From: Telluria beijingensis | GTDB lineage: Bacteria; Pseudomonadota; Gammaproteobacteria; Burkholderiales; Burkholderiaceae_D | NCBI RefSeq assembly: GCF_030770395.1 | Contig: NZ_CP132480.1 | Span: 1,632,890-1,696,889 of the forward strand | Direction of reading: 5' to 3' | Length of the DNA: 64,000 nt | Shown here: positions 48,217 to 59,719 of the stretch, one piece after another | Layout of the letters: each line of letters begins with the position of its first letter | Position numbering within the stretch: position 1 is the first letter of the stretch | The notes under the pieces: generated by a model | Told to the model about the DNA's origin: nothing | What the model saw: the letters and a program-made list of their open reading frames with translations, nothing else | Databases searched by the model: none | Made by a program: the position numbers and the translations under genes

Positions 48217-49901
48217 AAAATGTCAAAGCGACGATATTATCTATTCTTCCCGCTAAGACTTCTCCGGCGCGCCATGTCATAAAAATCGAGCCGAGGCTGG
48301 AGTGTGATATTAAAAAATGCGAAATCAGGATGAACATCGGAATGTTTTTCGATGGGACAAACAATAATATGGCAAGAGATTTGCCATCACGTGCGCATAC
48401 GAATATTGCCAGATTATACAGATCGTATCGTGAAAATGAGGCTCAGGGGTATTATAGGATTTATATCCCTGGTGTGGGAACAAGATTCCCCGAGATAGGC
48501 GAGTTTGGGGAAGGCACAATGGGCGCTGCGTGTGCATTCGGATGCGAGGGAAGGGTCATATACGGTTTGCTGTCAATCTTGAATTTACTTCATTATCATT
48601 GTTTTTCAGAAAATATGTTTAGTGGTAACGCGGGTGTTGCATTATGCCGCAATGGCTCGTCTGTGAGCTTGGATGCGGACACCGAAATTCTGAACAAACT
48701 TGGCGAAGATAGGGGGTTGTTAGAGCCTGAGATAGGAGTTGGGACCAGGCGCGTTTTTCTGGAGAGGCAGTGCAAAATATTAGAGAATAAATTAAAAACA
48801 AGTAAGATTCGCGTCGTAGAATGCTTTGTCGATGTCTTTGGATTTTCCAGGGGTGCTGCTGAGGCACGAGTTTTTTGCAGTTGGTTGAATGAATTGTTTG
48901 TTGAAGGGCGTTTGGCTGGAGTGCTCATGCGATTTCGTTTTGTTGGAATAATCGATACTGTAGCATCAGCAGGTTTTTGGTCTGGCGCAGTGGCGTTTGC
49001 TACCAAATCGACTGGTGGGCACGGGGCCTGGGCTAGCGCAGAAGCATTGCGCTTGCCATCTGATGTTGAGAATTGTGTGCATATGGTAGCGATGCATGAA
49101 CTCCGTCGAAATTTTCCACTCGATGTTATCGGGATCGGCGGTACCCTCCAGAAGGGGTGGCTTCAATATGCTTACCCAGGCTCACATAGCGATGTCGGTG
49201 GCGGATACCGACCAGGCGAATTAGGCATTGCGGTGGGGGACGACTCTCAAAAGCTATCGCAGATACCGCTGAGTCAGATGCTGGAATGTGCGGCTGCGGC
49301 CGGTGTTCCGCTTAGCAAGGCTAATGCCAAGGCTGATGGATACGATCCATTTGCAATTCACCCCGACCTGGCCAAAGCCTACGACGATTTTATTACGCAG
49401 GCTACATTATCTCCTCGACCAATCTACGACTGGCTCCAGCCTTACCTGAACTGGCGCTGGCAGGTTCGCGAACGGTATCACCTAAGCAATCAGGTCACGC
49501 GGGCCACCAAGGCAGACCAGGAAGTGCTCCTCAGCCACAACAAAATTTTGATCGGGGATGCTGGTGTATTGGCCGAACAGAATAAAAACAGGGGCTTCGG
49601 CCAGCTGACGCAGACAGCAATGAAATCTCTCTTCATGTCTCGTGAAAGATTCAATGCGACGAGAGTGAGATCGTTGGAGCCTGAGGCCCGGTCCATACTT
49701 GCAATCGCCCAGAAGTCAAAACCGACGCCGCCATCCTACGCCAAGTTGTTTGATAACTATGTTCATGACTCGCTCGCAGGCTTTAACTCACCGTTGTTGG
49801 AAAGTCCCGGTCACTGGCGCTACCGACGGGTGTACCTTGGCACCGACGACCACACTATTGCATCGGCTTATGATGTTGAGGCGACGATGAACGTCGCCTG
49901 A
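48213..49901 (+). CDS. tle1: T6SS phospholipase effector, Tle1/DUF2235 family
   Basis: The 562-residue protein has the DUF2235 start (IGMFFDGTNNNMAR), an oxyanion-side block IYIPGVGTRF, nucleophile Ser212 in GFSRGAAEAR, a likely acid Asp248 in GIIDTVAS, and the conserved GSHSDVGGGYR (324-332). Tle1 enzymes are phospholipases A delivered to rival periplasms by T6SS. There is no signal peptide, consistent with loading onto VgrG. The AT-rich 5' half differs from its surroundings, suggesting transfer. Confidence 0.9.
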   Translation: MKNVKATILSILPAKTSPARHVIKIEPRLECDIKKCEIRMNIGMFFDGTNNNMARDLPSRAHTNIARLYRSYRENEAQGYYRIYIPGVGTRFPEIGEFGEGTMGAACAFGCEGRVIYGLLSILNLLHYHCFSENMFSGNAGVALCRNGSSVSLDADTEILNKLGEDRGLLEPEIGVGTRRVFLERQCKILENKLKTSKIRVVECFVDVFGFSRGAAEARVFCSWLNELFVEGRLAGVLMRFRFVGIIDTVASAGFWSGAVAFATKSTGGHGAWASAEALRLPSDVENCVHMVAMHELRRNFPLDVIGIGGTLQKGWLQYAYPGSHSDVGGGYRPGELGIAVGDDSQKLSQIPLSQMLECAAAAGVPLSKANAKADGYDPFAIHPDLAKAYDDFITQATLSPRPIYDWLQPYLNWRWQVRERYHLSNQVTRATKADQEVLLSHNKILIGDAGVLAEQNKNRGFGQLTQTAMKSLFMSRERFNATRVRSLEPEARSILAIAQKSKPTPPSYAKLFDNYVHDSLAGFNSPLLESPGHWRYRRVYLGTDDHTIASAYDVEATMNVA

Positions 49902-49916
49902 CGACCGGAATACGCC

Positions 49917-50174
49917 ATGAGGGATCAAAACGGACGCGGTATCATCCGACACGGGGACAAGACGACCCACGGCGGACAGGTCATATCGGCAGCTGGAGAC
50001 TTCACTGTCCTCGGCAAGCTCGTCGCAGTCGAGGGCGACGCGACCCACTGCCCTAAATGCAAAGGCAAGTTCCCGATCCAGCCCAGCGGTAGCACCCGGA
50101 AGCATCACGGCAAGCAAGTTGCATATGATCAGGATTTGACCGCGTGCGGCGCCAGACTCATCTCTTCAATATGA
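49917..50174 (+). CDS. PAAR-domain T6SS spike protein
   Basis: The 85-residue protein (GIIRHGDKTTHGGQVISAAGDFTVLGKLVAVEGDATHCPKCKGKFPI) has the PAAR metal-binding His/Cys pattern. PAAR proteins cap the VgrG trimer. It closes the islet 16 nt after the lipase and carries no effector extension. Confidence 0.9.
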   Translation: MRDQNGRGIIRHGDKTTHGGQVISAAGDFTVLGKLVAVEGDATHCPKCKGKFPIQPSGSTRKHHGKQVAYDQDLTACGARLISSI

Positions 50175-50218
50175 CTGTCAGTACAACAGCGGCAATCATG
50201 AAAGTGCTGGGCCAAATA

Positions 50219-50286
50219 CAAAGGGCTGAAACCCTCCCGGATTCCAGCCCTTTCACTTGAAGCGGCAGCCCGCCTGAGCGGGCTTT
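50219..50286. terminator. Two hairpins between convergent PAAR and acnA genes
   Basis: AAAGGGCTG...CAGCCCTTT (50220-50253) and AGCCCGC CTGA GCGGGCT (about 50266-50283) can each fold. The second is followed by TTT on the plus strand. Together they probably stop transcription from both sides; neither has a long T-run. Confidence 0.5.
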
Positions 50287-50293
50287 CCCAAAT

Positions 50294-53002
<2,709 letters not shown>

Positions 53003-53093
53003 AATCTCTCCTTCAGTGGGGATATTGTTATTCCAACGGCTGCAAATAACATCAGGCGACAGGATGGCCGGATCCGGGAATCCAGCCACATCT

Positions 53094-53657
53094 TCAAGTC
53101 TTGCTGGCCTCCGGTTCCGCGGTCGCCACGATCGCGGACTGTTCGGCATTCTTGCATTCATTCGCCAACTGGCGGTTGAGCTTCGAGTCGAGCAGGATGC
53201 CCTTGGACGGAATGCCGATCCAGATCAGGCCATAGTGCGGATTCTCGAAGCGCAGCGCGCCGGTGGTGGTGCCGATGCGGGCCAGGCGGTGCACGCGCTG
53301 TTTCCAGCGCAGCGCGATATGGCTAGCATCGGTGTCATTGGTATAGATCGTGATCTTGTTGCCGAGTTCGCAAGCGTATTCGGTCACCTTGGTATCGGTG
53401 ATGTCCGGCTCGTCGACTTCGAGTGGGTTTGCGGCCGCTGCGGCGGCTGCGGCGGCCGCGGCGGCTGCCGCAGCAGCGGCAGCTTGCGCCTTCTTCGACG
53501 GTTTTTTCTTCGCTTGCGCCTTCAGGACTGCTTCCGCTTTCGGATGCTTTTCCTTGGAAGACACGGAAGATGCTGCGGCAGTTGCCGGCGTGCACACGAC
53601 GGCAGCCGCGAGCGCGACGGCGCAGGCGGCGATCAGTTTCGGGAGGAGGGTGGCCAT
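53094..53657 (-). CDS. Secreted poly-alanine protein with a possible MliC-like domain
   Basis: The 187-residue protein has a signal peptide ([27 protein letters not shown]), a Lys-rich stretch ([22 protein letters not shown]), an uninterrupted run of 18 Ala (53430-53483), and a C-terminal domain ([18 protein letters not shown]... [17 protein letters not shown]... NECKN). Its two Cys and beta-strand pattern recall MliC-type lysozyme inhibitors, but the match is weak. It lies 10 nt after the CitE-like gene and 91 nt before acnA, probably in the same transcript. Confidence 0.65.
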   Translation of the reverse strand: MATLLPKLIAACAVALAAAVVCTPATAAASSVSSKEKHPKAEAVLKAQAKKKPSKKAQAAAAAAAAAAAAAAAAAANPLEVDEPDITDTKVTEYACELGNKITIYTNDTDASHIALRWKQRVHRLARIGTTTGALRFENPHYGLIWIGIPSKGILLDSKLNRQLANECKNAEQSAIVATAEPEASKT

Positions 53658-53667
53658 GGTCGGAGGA

Positions 53668-54657
53668 TTACTCGCTGTCGGGGAGGTTGACGATAGCGGC
53701 AGCGGCTTCCGGCAGCGCGAGGCCCGCCAGCTTGGCACGCTGCAACACCGACCAATAATATCGGTAGCTCGCACGGTCGTGCAAGCGGCCATGTTGCGCA
53801 ATTGGTCCCCATTCCGCAGCCATCGCTTCGGTCAAGACATTCGTCGCTTCATTGACCTCGGACAGGCGCGGCGTGAATGCCTTCAGGATCGGCTTGATCT
53901 GGTCCGGATGGATGCTCCACATGCGCGTGAAACCGAATTCGGCGCCAGCGCGCTGGGCGTCGTTGGCCACCGTCGCGCTGTCCTTGATATCGGTCGTGAC
54001 ATTGTGCGATGCCACCTTGCCGTGGGCGTGGCAGGCCGCCACCATCTCGAGTTTCGCGCGCACCACCAGCGGGTGGGTGAACTGGCCCGGAGTGCGCATC
54101 GCGCTCGCCGGAATCGCGCCGTAGTGGCTCGAGACGAAATCCATGATGCCGAACGACAGGCACTCGACCTGGGGCAGGGCGGCGATATCGTAGGCTTCGC
54201 GCAGCGCGCCGTGGGTCTCGACCAGCACGTGGACCGGCAGATCGGACCGGCCGGCCGCTTGGGCATGCTGGTTGATCAGGTCGATCGCGCGCGCCACCTC
54301 GATGGCGCTATCGACCTTCGGCAAGACCACGTAGGCCAGGCGCTGGGCCGCGCCGCCGACGATCAGTTCGACGTCTTTCGCGAAGTGGGGGCTGGCCGGC
54401 TCGTGCAGGCGGGCGCCGATGCGGCCGAAGCGGTTGTCGTCGCTATTGAGCAGTTGCGCCACCAGGATGGCGTGCTCCAGTTCGCTGCCGGCGGTGGCGC
54501 CGTCCTCGCAGTCGAAGGTGATGTCGAACAGCGGGCCAAGCTCTTGTTGCAGGGCCATCGATTTGCGCATCAGCTTCTCGGAGCCGGCGTAGTGGTCGCA
54601 GGCGGGGAGGAGGAGCGGCTGGCGTTTGCCCTGGAATAAAACCTCGGAAGGGTGCAT
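53668..54657 (-). CDS. HpcH/HpaI aldolase / citrate lyase beta-like (CoA ester lyase) protein
   Basis: The 329-residue protein has a CitE-like TIM barrel: LLLPACDHYAGSEKLMRKSM, FDITFDCEDGATAGSE with metal-binding acids, PKVDSAIEVARAIDLI, VLVETHGALREAYDIAALPQVECLSFGIMDF. Relatives cleave malyl-, citramalyl- or citryl-CoA. No citrate lyase alpha/gamma genes are present, so it is not part of a classical citrate lyase. It lies between mdh and acnA, so a malyl-CoA-like substrate is plausible. Confidence 0.82.
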   Translation of the reverse strand: MHPSEVLFQGKRQPLLLPACDHYAGSEKLMRKSMALQQELGPLFDITFDCEDGATAGSELEHAILVAQLLNSDDNRFGRIGARLHEPASPHFAKDVELIVGGAAQRLAYVVLPKVDSAIEVARAIDLINQHAQAAGRSDLPVHVLVETHGALREAYDIAALPQVECLSFGIMDFVSSHYGAIPASAMRTPGQFTHPLVVRAKLEMVAACHAHGKVASHNVTTDIKDSATVANDAQRAGAEFGFTRMWSIHPDQIKPILKAFTPRLSEVNEATNVLTEAMAAEWGPIAQHGRLHDRASYRYYWSVLQRAKLAGLALPEAAAAIVNLPDSE

Positions 54658-54747
54658 ATCTCTCTGTGTTACAACGTAAAACGGCCGTGCCGGTTGAATG
54701 GCACGGCGCGGTTGGCGCACGGCGATTGCCGCGCGCCGATTTCTGGC

Positions 54748-55737
54748 TTAGCCCAGCAGGTGAGCGACGCCGGCTTTCTCTTCTTCCAGTTCTTTCAGGG
54801 TCAGGTTGATGCGCTCTTGCGAGAATGCATCGATGTCCAGGCCCTGGACGATGGTGTACTCGCCATTCTCGGTGGTAACCGGGAAGCCGAACATCGTGCC
54901 TTCCGGGATACCGTAGGAACCGTCCGATGGGATACCCATGGTGGTCCACTTGCCGTTGGTGCCCAGCACCCAGTCACGCACGTGGTCGATCGCGGCGTTG
55001 GCGGCCGACGCGGCCGACGACAGGCCGCGCGCTTCGATGATGGCGGCGCCGCGCTTGCCGACGGTCGGCAGGAAGGTGTTGGCGTTCCATTCCTGGTCGT
55101 TGATCAGGTCCTTGATCGACTCGTTGCCGGCGGTGGCGAAGCGGTAGTCGGCGTACATGGTTGGCGAGTGGTTGCCCCACACGACCATCTTTTCGATGTC
55201 CTTGACGGCCTTGCCGGTCTTGGCAGCGACTTGCGACAGCGCGCGGTTGTGGTCCAGGCGCAGCATGGCGGTGAAGTTCTTGGCTGGCAGGCTCGGGGCC
55301 GATTTCATCGCGATGTAGGCGTTGGTGTTGGCCGGGTTGCCGACCACCAGCACCTTGACGTTGCGCGAAGCGACGGCGTCCAGGGCTTTACCTTGCACGG
55401 TGAAGATCTGGGCGTTGGCTTCCAGCAGGTCCTTGCGCTCCATGCCTGGGCCGCGTGGACGGGCGCCGACCAGCAGGGCGACGTCGGCGTCCTTGAAGGC
55501 GGTCATCGGGTCCGAGTGGGCGGTCATGCCTTCGAGCAACGGGAATGCGCAGTCGTCGATTTCCATCATGACGCCCTTGAGCGCCTTCTGTGCCTTCTCG
55601 TTGTCGATTTCGAGCAGCTGCAGGATGACCGGCTGGTCCTTGCCCAGCATGTCGCCGTTGGCGATGCGGAACAGCAGGGAATAGCCGATCTGGCCGGCTG
55701 CGCCGGTAACGGCGACGCGCATTGGGGTTTTAGCCAT
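54748..55737 (-). CDS. mdh: Malate dehydrogenase
   Basis: The 329-residue NAD-dependent enzyme oxidises malate to oxaloacetate. It has [26 protein letters not shown], substrate Arg residues in [28 protein letters not shown] and catalytic His in [15 protein letters not shown]. It is divergent from the gntR-sdh block and heads the mdh-citE-like-acnA row. Confidence 0.96.
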   Translation of the reverse strand: MAKTPMRVAVTGAAGQIGYSLLFRIANGDMLGKDQPVILQLLEIDNEKAQKALKGVMMEIDDCAFPLLEGMTAHSDPMTAFKDADVALLVGARPRGPGMERKDLLEANAQIFTVQGKALDAVASRNVKVLVVGNPANTNAYIAMKSAPSLPAKNFTAMLRLDHNRALSQVAAKTGKAVKDIEKMVVWGNHSPTMYADYRFATAGNESIKDLINDQEWNANTFLPTVGKRGAAIIEARGLSSAASAANAAIDHVRDWVLGTNGKWTTMGIPSDGSYGIPEGTMFGFPVTTENGEYTIVQGLDIDAFSQERINLTLKELEEEKAGVAHLLG

Positions 55738-55981
55738 GATGAATCTCCAAAGTGGGAATGAAAACGGTTTGCGCCGAGGTCGACGCCGAGCATACGCTTG
55801 TTTGGTTACAGGTTACTTTCACTGCGCTTGGTGAAGCTGCAATGATACCAAAAGCGCACATCAAGCCTTCAAGGTCAAATGACGGGTGTCGCGCGCGTAC
55901 AATATGGGGAGAGTGGCGCCGACTCCCGGTCGGCCATGAGTGTATTCCTCTGCGCTTTGATCTGTCAATTCAATATCATAT

Positions 55982-55995
55982 GTCTTATATAAGAC
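55982..55995. promoter_or_regulatory. Perfect palindrome GTCTTATATAAGAC, candidate GntR operator
   Basis: The 14-bp perfect palindrome lies 60 nt upstream of gntR in the 318-nt mdh/gntR divergent region, flanked by ATAT. Outer GT...AC dyads around an A/T core are typical of GntR/HutC operators. The rest of this gap shows nothing else I can assign. Confidence 0.55.
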
Positions 55996-56055
55996 ACATA
56001 TCTGAAGACCTCTAATACTGGACGGTCATGCACTTTTGTGGTGAAATCGCGGTCT

Positions 56056-56820
56056 ATGAATTCCGCCCCGTCCAATCCTGCCGCCGATCCCGTCAGCAGT
56101 GGCTCGCCCTCGTTCCGGCCGCTGTACCAGCAGATCAAGGCGCTGATCACCCAGAGCCTGCAGGCCGGTGAGTGGAAACCTGGCGAACTCATGCCGAGCG
56201 AAGTCGAGCTGGCGGCGCGTTTCAAGGTCAGCCAGGGCACGGTGCGCAAGGCGATCGACGAACTGGCCGCCGAGAACCTGGTCGTGCGGCGCCAGGGCAA
56301 GGGCACCTTCGTGGCCAGCCATGCCGAAGAGCGCGCCCATTTCCGTTTCCTGCGCCTGATGCCGGACGAAGGCCTTCCCCATCACCCCGAGAACCGCTTC
56401 CTCGAAGTCAAGCGCATCCGTGCGCCGGCCGAGGTCGCGCGCCTGCTCGAGCTGAAATCGGGCGACGCCGTGGTCTACATCAAGCGCGTGCAGTCGTTCG
56501 ACGGCCAGCCGACCATCCTCGAAGAGCTGTGGCTGCCGGGGCAGTTGTTCAAGGGCTTGAGCGCGGAGCGGCTGGTGGAATACAAGGGGCCGATGTACGG
56601 CCTGTTCGAGACCGAATTCGGCACCCGCATGATCCGCGCGACCGAGAAGATCCGCGCGGTCGCCGCCGATGCCGGCACGGCCGAGCACCTGAAGGTTGCG
56701 CCCGGCACGCCCTTGCTGTGTGGCGAGCGCGTCTCGTTCACCTATGGCGACAAGGCGGTCGAGCTGCGCCGCGAGCTGTATTCGACCGTGAAACACCATT
56801 ATCTGAACGAGCTGTCGTAA
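56056..56820 (+). CDS. GntR-family regulator, HutC/UTRA subfamily
   Basis: The 254-residue protein has the GntR winged helix (FRPLYQQIKALITQSLQAGEWKPGELMPSEVELAARFKVSQGTVRKAIDELAAENLVVRRQGKGTFV) and a UTRA effector domain (~100-250; VVYIKRVQSFDGQPTILEELWLPGQLF). It sits between mdh and sdhC, divergent from the former and 272 nt before the latter, and probably controls one or both. ATG 56056 is preferred; an earlier GTG adds six residues. Confidence 0.9.
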   Translation: MNSAPSNPAADPVSSGSPSFRPLYQQIKALITQSLQAGEWKPGELMPSEVELAARFKVSQGTVRKAIDELAAENLVVRRQGKGTFVASHAEERAHFRFLRLMPDEGLPHHPENRFLEVKRIRAPAEVARLLELKSGDAVVYIKRVQSFDGQPTILEELWLPGQLFKGLSAERLVEYKGPMYGLFETEFGTRMIRATEKIRAVAADAGTAEHLKVAPGTPLLCGERVSFTYGDKAVELRRELYSTVKHHYLNELS

Positions 56821-57092
56821 GGAGAAACAAAGACGAAATCGCGCGAGTAAATATTCACTGATTTCTGTCTTTTCAAACAGTTCGGAAAATAGCCATAGGG
56901 GATAAAACTCCCTTCTGCGGCAATCGCACGAATGCGATTAAAATATATTGGTTTTGGGTACGCGACGGACATGACCCGGTTCGCCGCTCGCTGTCCCGCT
57001 GGCTTTGGTCCCACTTTCCCGGACCGGGCCGTGAAATCGGCAAGAATGCAGGGTTCATACAAAAATTTGTCATAAATGGGAGGTGTACCATC

Positions 57093-57518
57093 ATGTCGGA
57101 AGCCGTGAGAGAAGCAAGCAAGAAAGGGCGGCCGGTGTATCGCAACGTCGGATTCGGCGATATCACGACGAAATATCGCATGCCGCCGTCGGCGATCGTG
57201 TCGATCCTGCACCGCGTCAGCGGCGCCGGGCTGTTCCTGCTGCTGCCGTTCCTGCTCTACCTGTTCCAGCAGAGCCTGCTGTCGGAATCGTCGTTCGGCT
57301 ACTTCGCCGGCATCGTGTCGCACCCGCTGGTCAAGATCATCCTGCTGGGCCTGTCGTGGGCCTACCTGCACCACTTCACCGCCGGCATCCGCCACCTGTT
57401 CATGGACAACCACTTTGCCCTGGACAAGGATGCAGCGCAATCGACCGCACGCTGGGTGCTGATCATCAGCCTGCTGCTGACCGCAGTGGTTGGCCTGAAA
57501 CTGTTCGGAGTGTTTTAA
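57093..57518 (+). CDS. sdhC: Succinate dehydrogenase cytochrome b556 subunit
   Basis: The 141-residue protein has the SdhC start (RPVYRNVGFGDITTKYRMPPSAIVSILHRVSGAGLFLLLPFLLYLF) and three membrane helices. HHFTAGIRHLFMDNH carries the heme-region His. It anchors complex II and helps form the quinone site. The GGGAGG ribosome binding site at 57078-57083 is the possible target of the candidate sRNA at 43064. The 272-nt upstream region is AT-rich around 56930-56960 (AAAATATATTGG), a possible -10. Confidence 0.92.
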   Translation: MSEAVREASKKGRPVYRNVGFGDITTKYRMPPSAIVSILHRVSGAGLFLLLPFLLYLFQQSLLSESSFGYFAGIVSHPLVKIILLGLSWAYLHHFTAGIRHLFMDNHFALDKDAAQSTARWVLIISLLLTAVVGLKLFGVF

Positions 57519-57521
57519 ATC

Positions 57522-57890
57522 ATGGCTACCAAGAATAATATCGGCCCACGCCGCATGGTCGTCGGCGCCCACTACGGCTTCCGCGACTGGCTGGCGCAGC
57601 GCGTCACCGCCATCGTCATGGCGATCTACACCGTCATCCTGCTGGTCTCCTTCCTGACCGGCCAGAACTTCACCTATGAAGGCTGGGCCGGCCTGTTTGC
57701 CCAACAGTGGTTCAAGTTATTTTCGCTGGTGACCTTCCTGGCCCTGTACTACCACGCCTGGGTCGGCATCCGTGACATCTGGATGGACTACGTCAAGAAC
57801 GCAGGCGTGCGCCTGCTGCTCCAGCTCGCAACGATCTTCTGGCTGATCGCCTGCGCCGCCTGGACCGTGCAAATTCTGTGGAGTGTGTAA
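57522..57890 (+). CDS. sdhD: Succinate dehydrogenase membrane anchor subunit
   Basis: The 122-residue protein (PRRMVVGAHYGFRDWLAQRVTAIVMAIYTVILLVSFLTG) has three membrane helices and the SdhD motif YYHAWVGIRDIWMDYVKN, including heme- and quinone-region His/Asp residues. It lies 3 nt after sdhC and 2 nt before sdhA. Confidence 0.92.
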   Translation: MATKNNIGPRRMVVGAHYGFRDWLAQRVTAIVMAIYTVILLVSFLTGQNFTYEGWAGLFAQQWFKLFSLVTFLALYYHAWVGIRDIWMDYVKNAGVRLLLQLATIFWLIACAAWTVQILWSV

Positions 57891-57892
57891 TC

Positions 57893-59671
57893 GTGGCAGC
57901 AATCAAAACAGCAGTTCCAACCCGTCGTTTTGACGCGGTCATCGTCGGCGCCGGCGGTTCCGGCATGCGCGCATCGCTGCAACTGGCCGAAGCCGGCCTG
58001 AACGTCGCAGTGCTGTCGAAAGTCTTCCCGACCCGTTCGCACACCGTCGCGGCGCAGGGCGGCATCGGCGCCTCGCTGGGCAATATGAGCGAGGACGACT
58101 GGTACTGGCACATGTTCGACACCGTGAAAGGTGGCGACTACCTGGGCGACCAGGATGCGATCGAATTCATGTGCCGCGAAGCACCGAAGGTCGTGTACGA
58201 GCTCGAGCACTTCGGCATGCCGTTCGACCGCAACCCCGATGGCACCATCTACCAGCGCCCGTTCGGCGGCCACACCGCCAACTTCGGCGAGAAGCCGGTC
58301 CAGCGCGCCTGCGCGGCAGCCGACCGTACCGGCCACGCGCTGCTGCACACGCTGTACCAGCGTAATGTGCGTGCGCGCACCCACTTCTTCGTCGAGTGGA
58401 TGGCCCTGGACCTGATCCGCGACGCCGACGGCGACGTGGTCGGCGTGATGGCCCTCGAAATGGAAACCGGCGACGTGATGATCCTGGAAGCGAAGACCAC
58501 CATCTTCGCCACCGGCGGCGCAGGCCGCATCTTCGCCGCGTCGACCAACGCCTTCATCAACACCGGCGACGGCATGGGCATGGCGGCGCGCGCCGGCCTG
58601 CCGCTGCAAGACATGGAGTTCTGGCAGTTCCACCCGACCGGCGTGGCGGGCGCGGGCGTCCTGATCACCGAGGGTGTGCGCGGCGAGGGCGGTATCCTGA
58701 TCAACTCGAACGGCGAACGCTTCATGGAGCGCTATGCGCCGACCCTGAAGGACCTGGCGCCGCGCGACTTCGTGTCGCGTTCGATGGACCAGGAGATCAA
58801 GGAAGGCCGCGGCTGCGGTCCGAACAAGGACCACGTGCTGCTGGACCTGCGCCACATCGGCAAGGACACCATCGAGAAGCGCCTGCCGTCGATCCTGGAA
58901 ATCGGCCACAAGTTCGCCAACGTCGATGCGACCAAGGAACCGATTCCTGTCGTGCCGACCATCCACTACCAGATGGGCGGTATCCCGACCAATATCCACG
59001 GTCAAGTGGTGGCGCCGGATGGTACCGGCGGCCAGAAGATCGTCAACGGCCTGTACGCGATCGGCGAATGCGCCTGCGTCTCGGTCCACGGCGCGAACCG
59101 CCTGGGCACCAACTCGCTGCTCGACCTGGTGGTGTTCGGCCGCGCGGCCGGCAACCACGTGGTGGCCTCGAACCTGAAGCAGAAGTCGAACAAGAAGATG
59201 CCGGCCGACGCCGCGGACTTCGCGCTCGATCGCCTGAACAAGCTCGAGACGGCAGTGGGTGGCGAGAAGGTGCAGCACGTCGCCAACGACATCCGCGCCA
59301 CGATGCAGAAATACTGCGGCGTGTTCCGTACACAGGAACTGCTGGATGCGGGCGTCACCGAGATCATGAAGCTCGACGAGCGTCGCAAGCACGTGTCGTT
59401 CCAGGACAAGTCGAAGGTGTTCAACACCGCCCGCGTGGAAGCGCTGGAACTCGACAACCTGATCGAGACCGCCAAGGCGACCATCGTGTCGGCGGCGGCG
59501 CGTCCGGAATCGCGCGGCGCCCACGCCCACAGCGACTACCCGAACCGCGACGACGCGAACTGGATGAAGCACACCCTGTGGTTCTCGGACAGCAACCGTC
59601 TCGAGTACAAGCCCGTGGTGCAGAAACCGCTGACCGTCGAGACCTTCAAGCCGAAGGCCCGTACTTTCTAA
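57893..59671 (+). CDS. sdhA: Succinate dehydrogenase flavoprotein subunit
   Basis: The 592-residue catalytic subunit has the FAD motif DAVIVGAGGSGMRASLQLAEAG, covalent-FAD His in TRSHTVAAQGGIGA, and active-site segments GGHTANFGEKPVQRACAAADRTGH, FHPTGVAGAGVLITEG and HGANRLGTNSLLDL. GTG 57893 is chosen because GGAGTG lies 7 nt upstream and the length matches homologues. Confidence 0.96.
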   Translation: MAAIKTAVPTRRFDAVIVGAGGSGMRASLQLAEAGLNVAVLSKVFPTRSHTVAAQGGIGASLGNMSEDDWYWHMFDTVKGGDYLGDQDAIEFMCREAPKVVYELEHFGMPFDRNPDGTIYQRPFGGHTANFGEKPVQRACAAADRTGHALLHTLYQRNVRARTHFFVEWMALDLIRDADGDVVGVMALEMETGDVMILEAKTTIFATGGAGRIFAASTNAFINTGDGMGMAARAGLPLQDMEFWQFHPTGVAGAGVLITEGVRGEGGILINSNGERFMERYAPTLKDLAPRDFVSRSMDQEIKEGRGCGPNKDHVLLDLRHIGKDTIEKRLPSILEIGHKFANVDATKEPIPVVPTIHYQMGGIPTNIHGQVVAPDGTGGQKIVNGLYAIGECACVSVHGANRLGTNSLLDLVVFGRAAGNHVVASNLKQKSNKKMPADAADFALDRLNKLETAVGGEKVQHVANDIRATMQKYCGVFRTQELLDAGVTEIMKLDERRKHVSFQDKSKVFNTARVEALELDNLIETAKATIVSAAARPESRGAHAHSDYPNRDDANWMKHTLWFSDSNRLEYKPVVQKPLTVETFKPKARTF

Positions 59672-59682
59672 TATTGACGTGA

Positions 59683-59702
59683 GCCGGGGCAGGCGCCCCG
59701 GC
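59683..59702 (+). other. Perfect hairpin between sdhA and sdhB
   Basis: GCCGGGGC / GCCCCGGC form an 8-bp stem around AGGC, 11 nt after sdhA and 17 nt before the sdhB start. There is no T-run. It may be an mRNA-stability or partial-attenuation element. Confidence 0.55.
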
Positions 59703-59719
59703 CTAGAACAGGCAATCAA

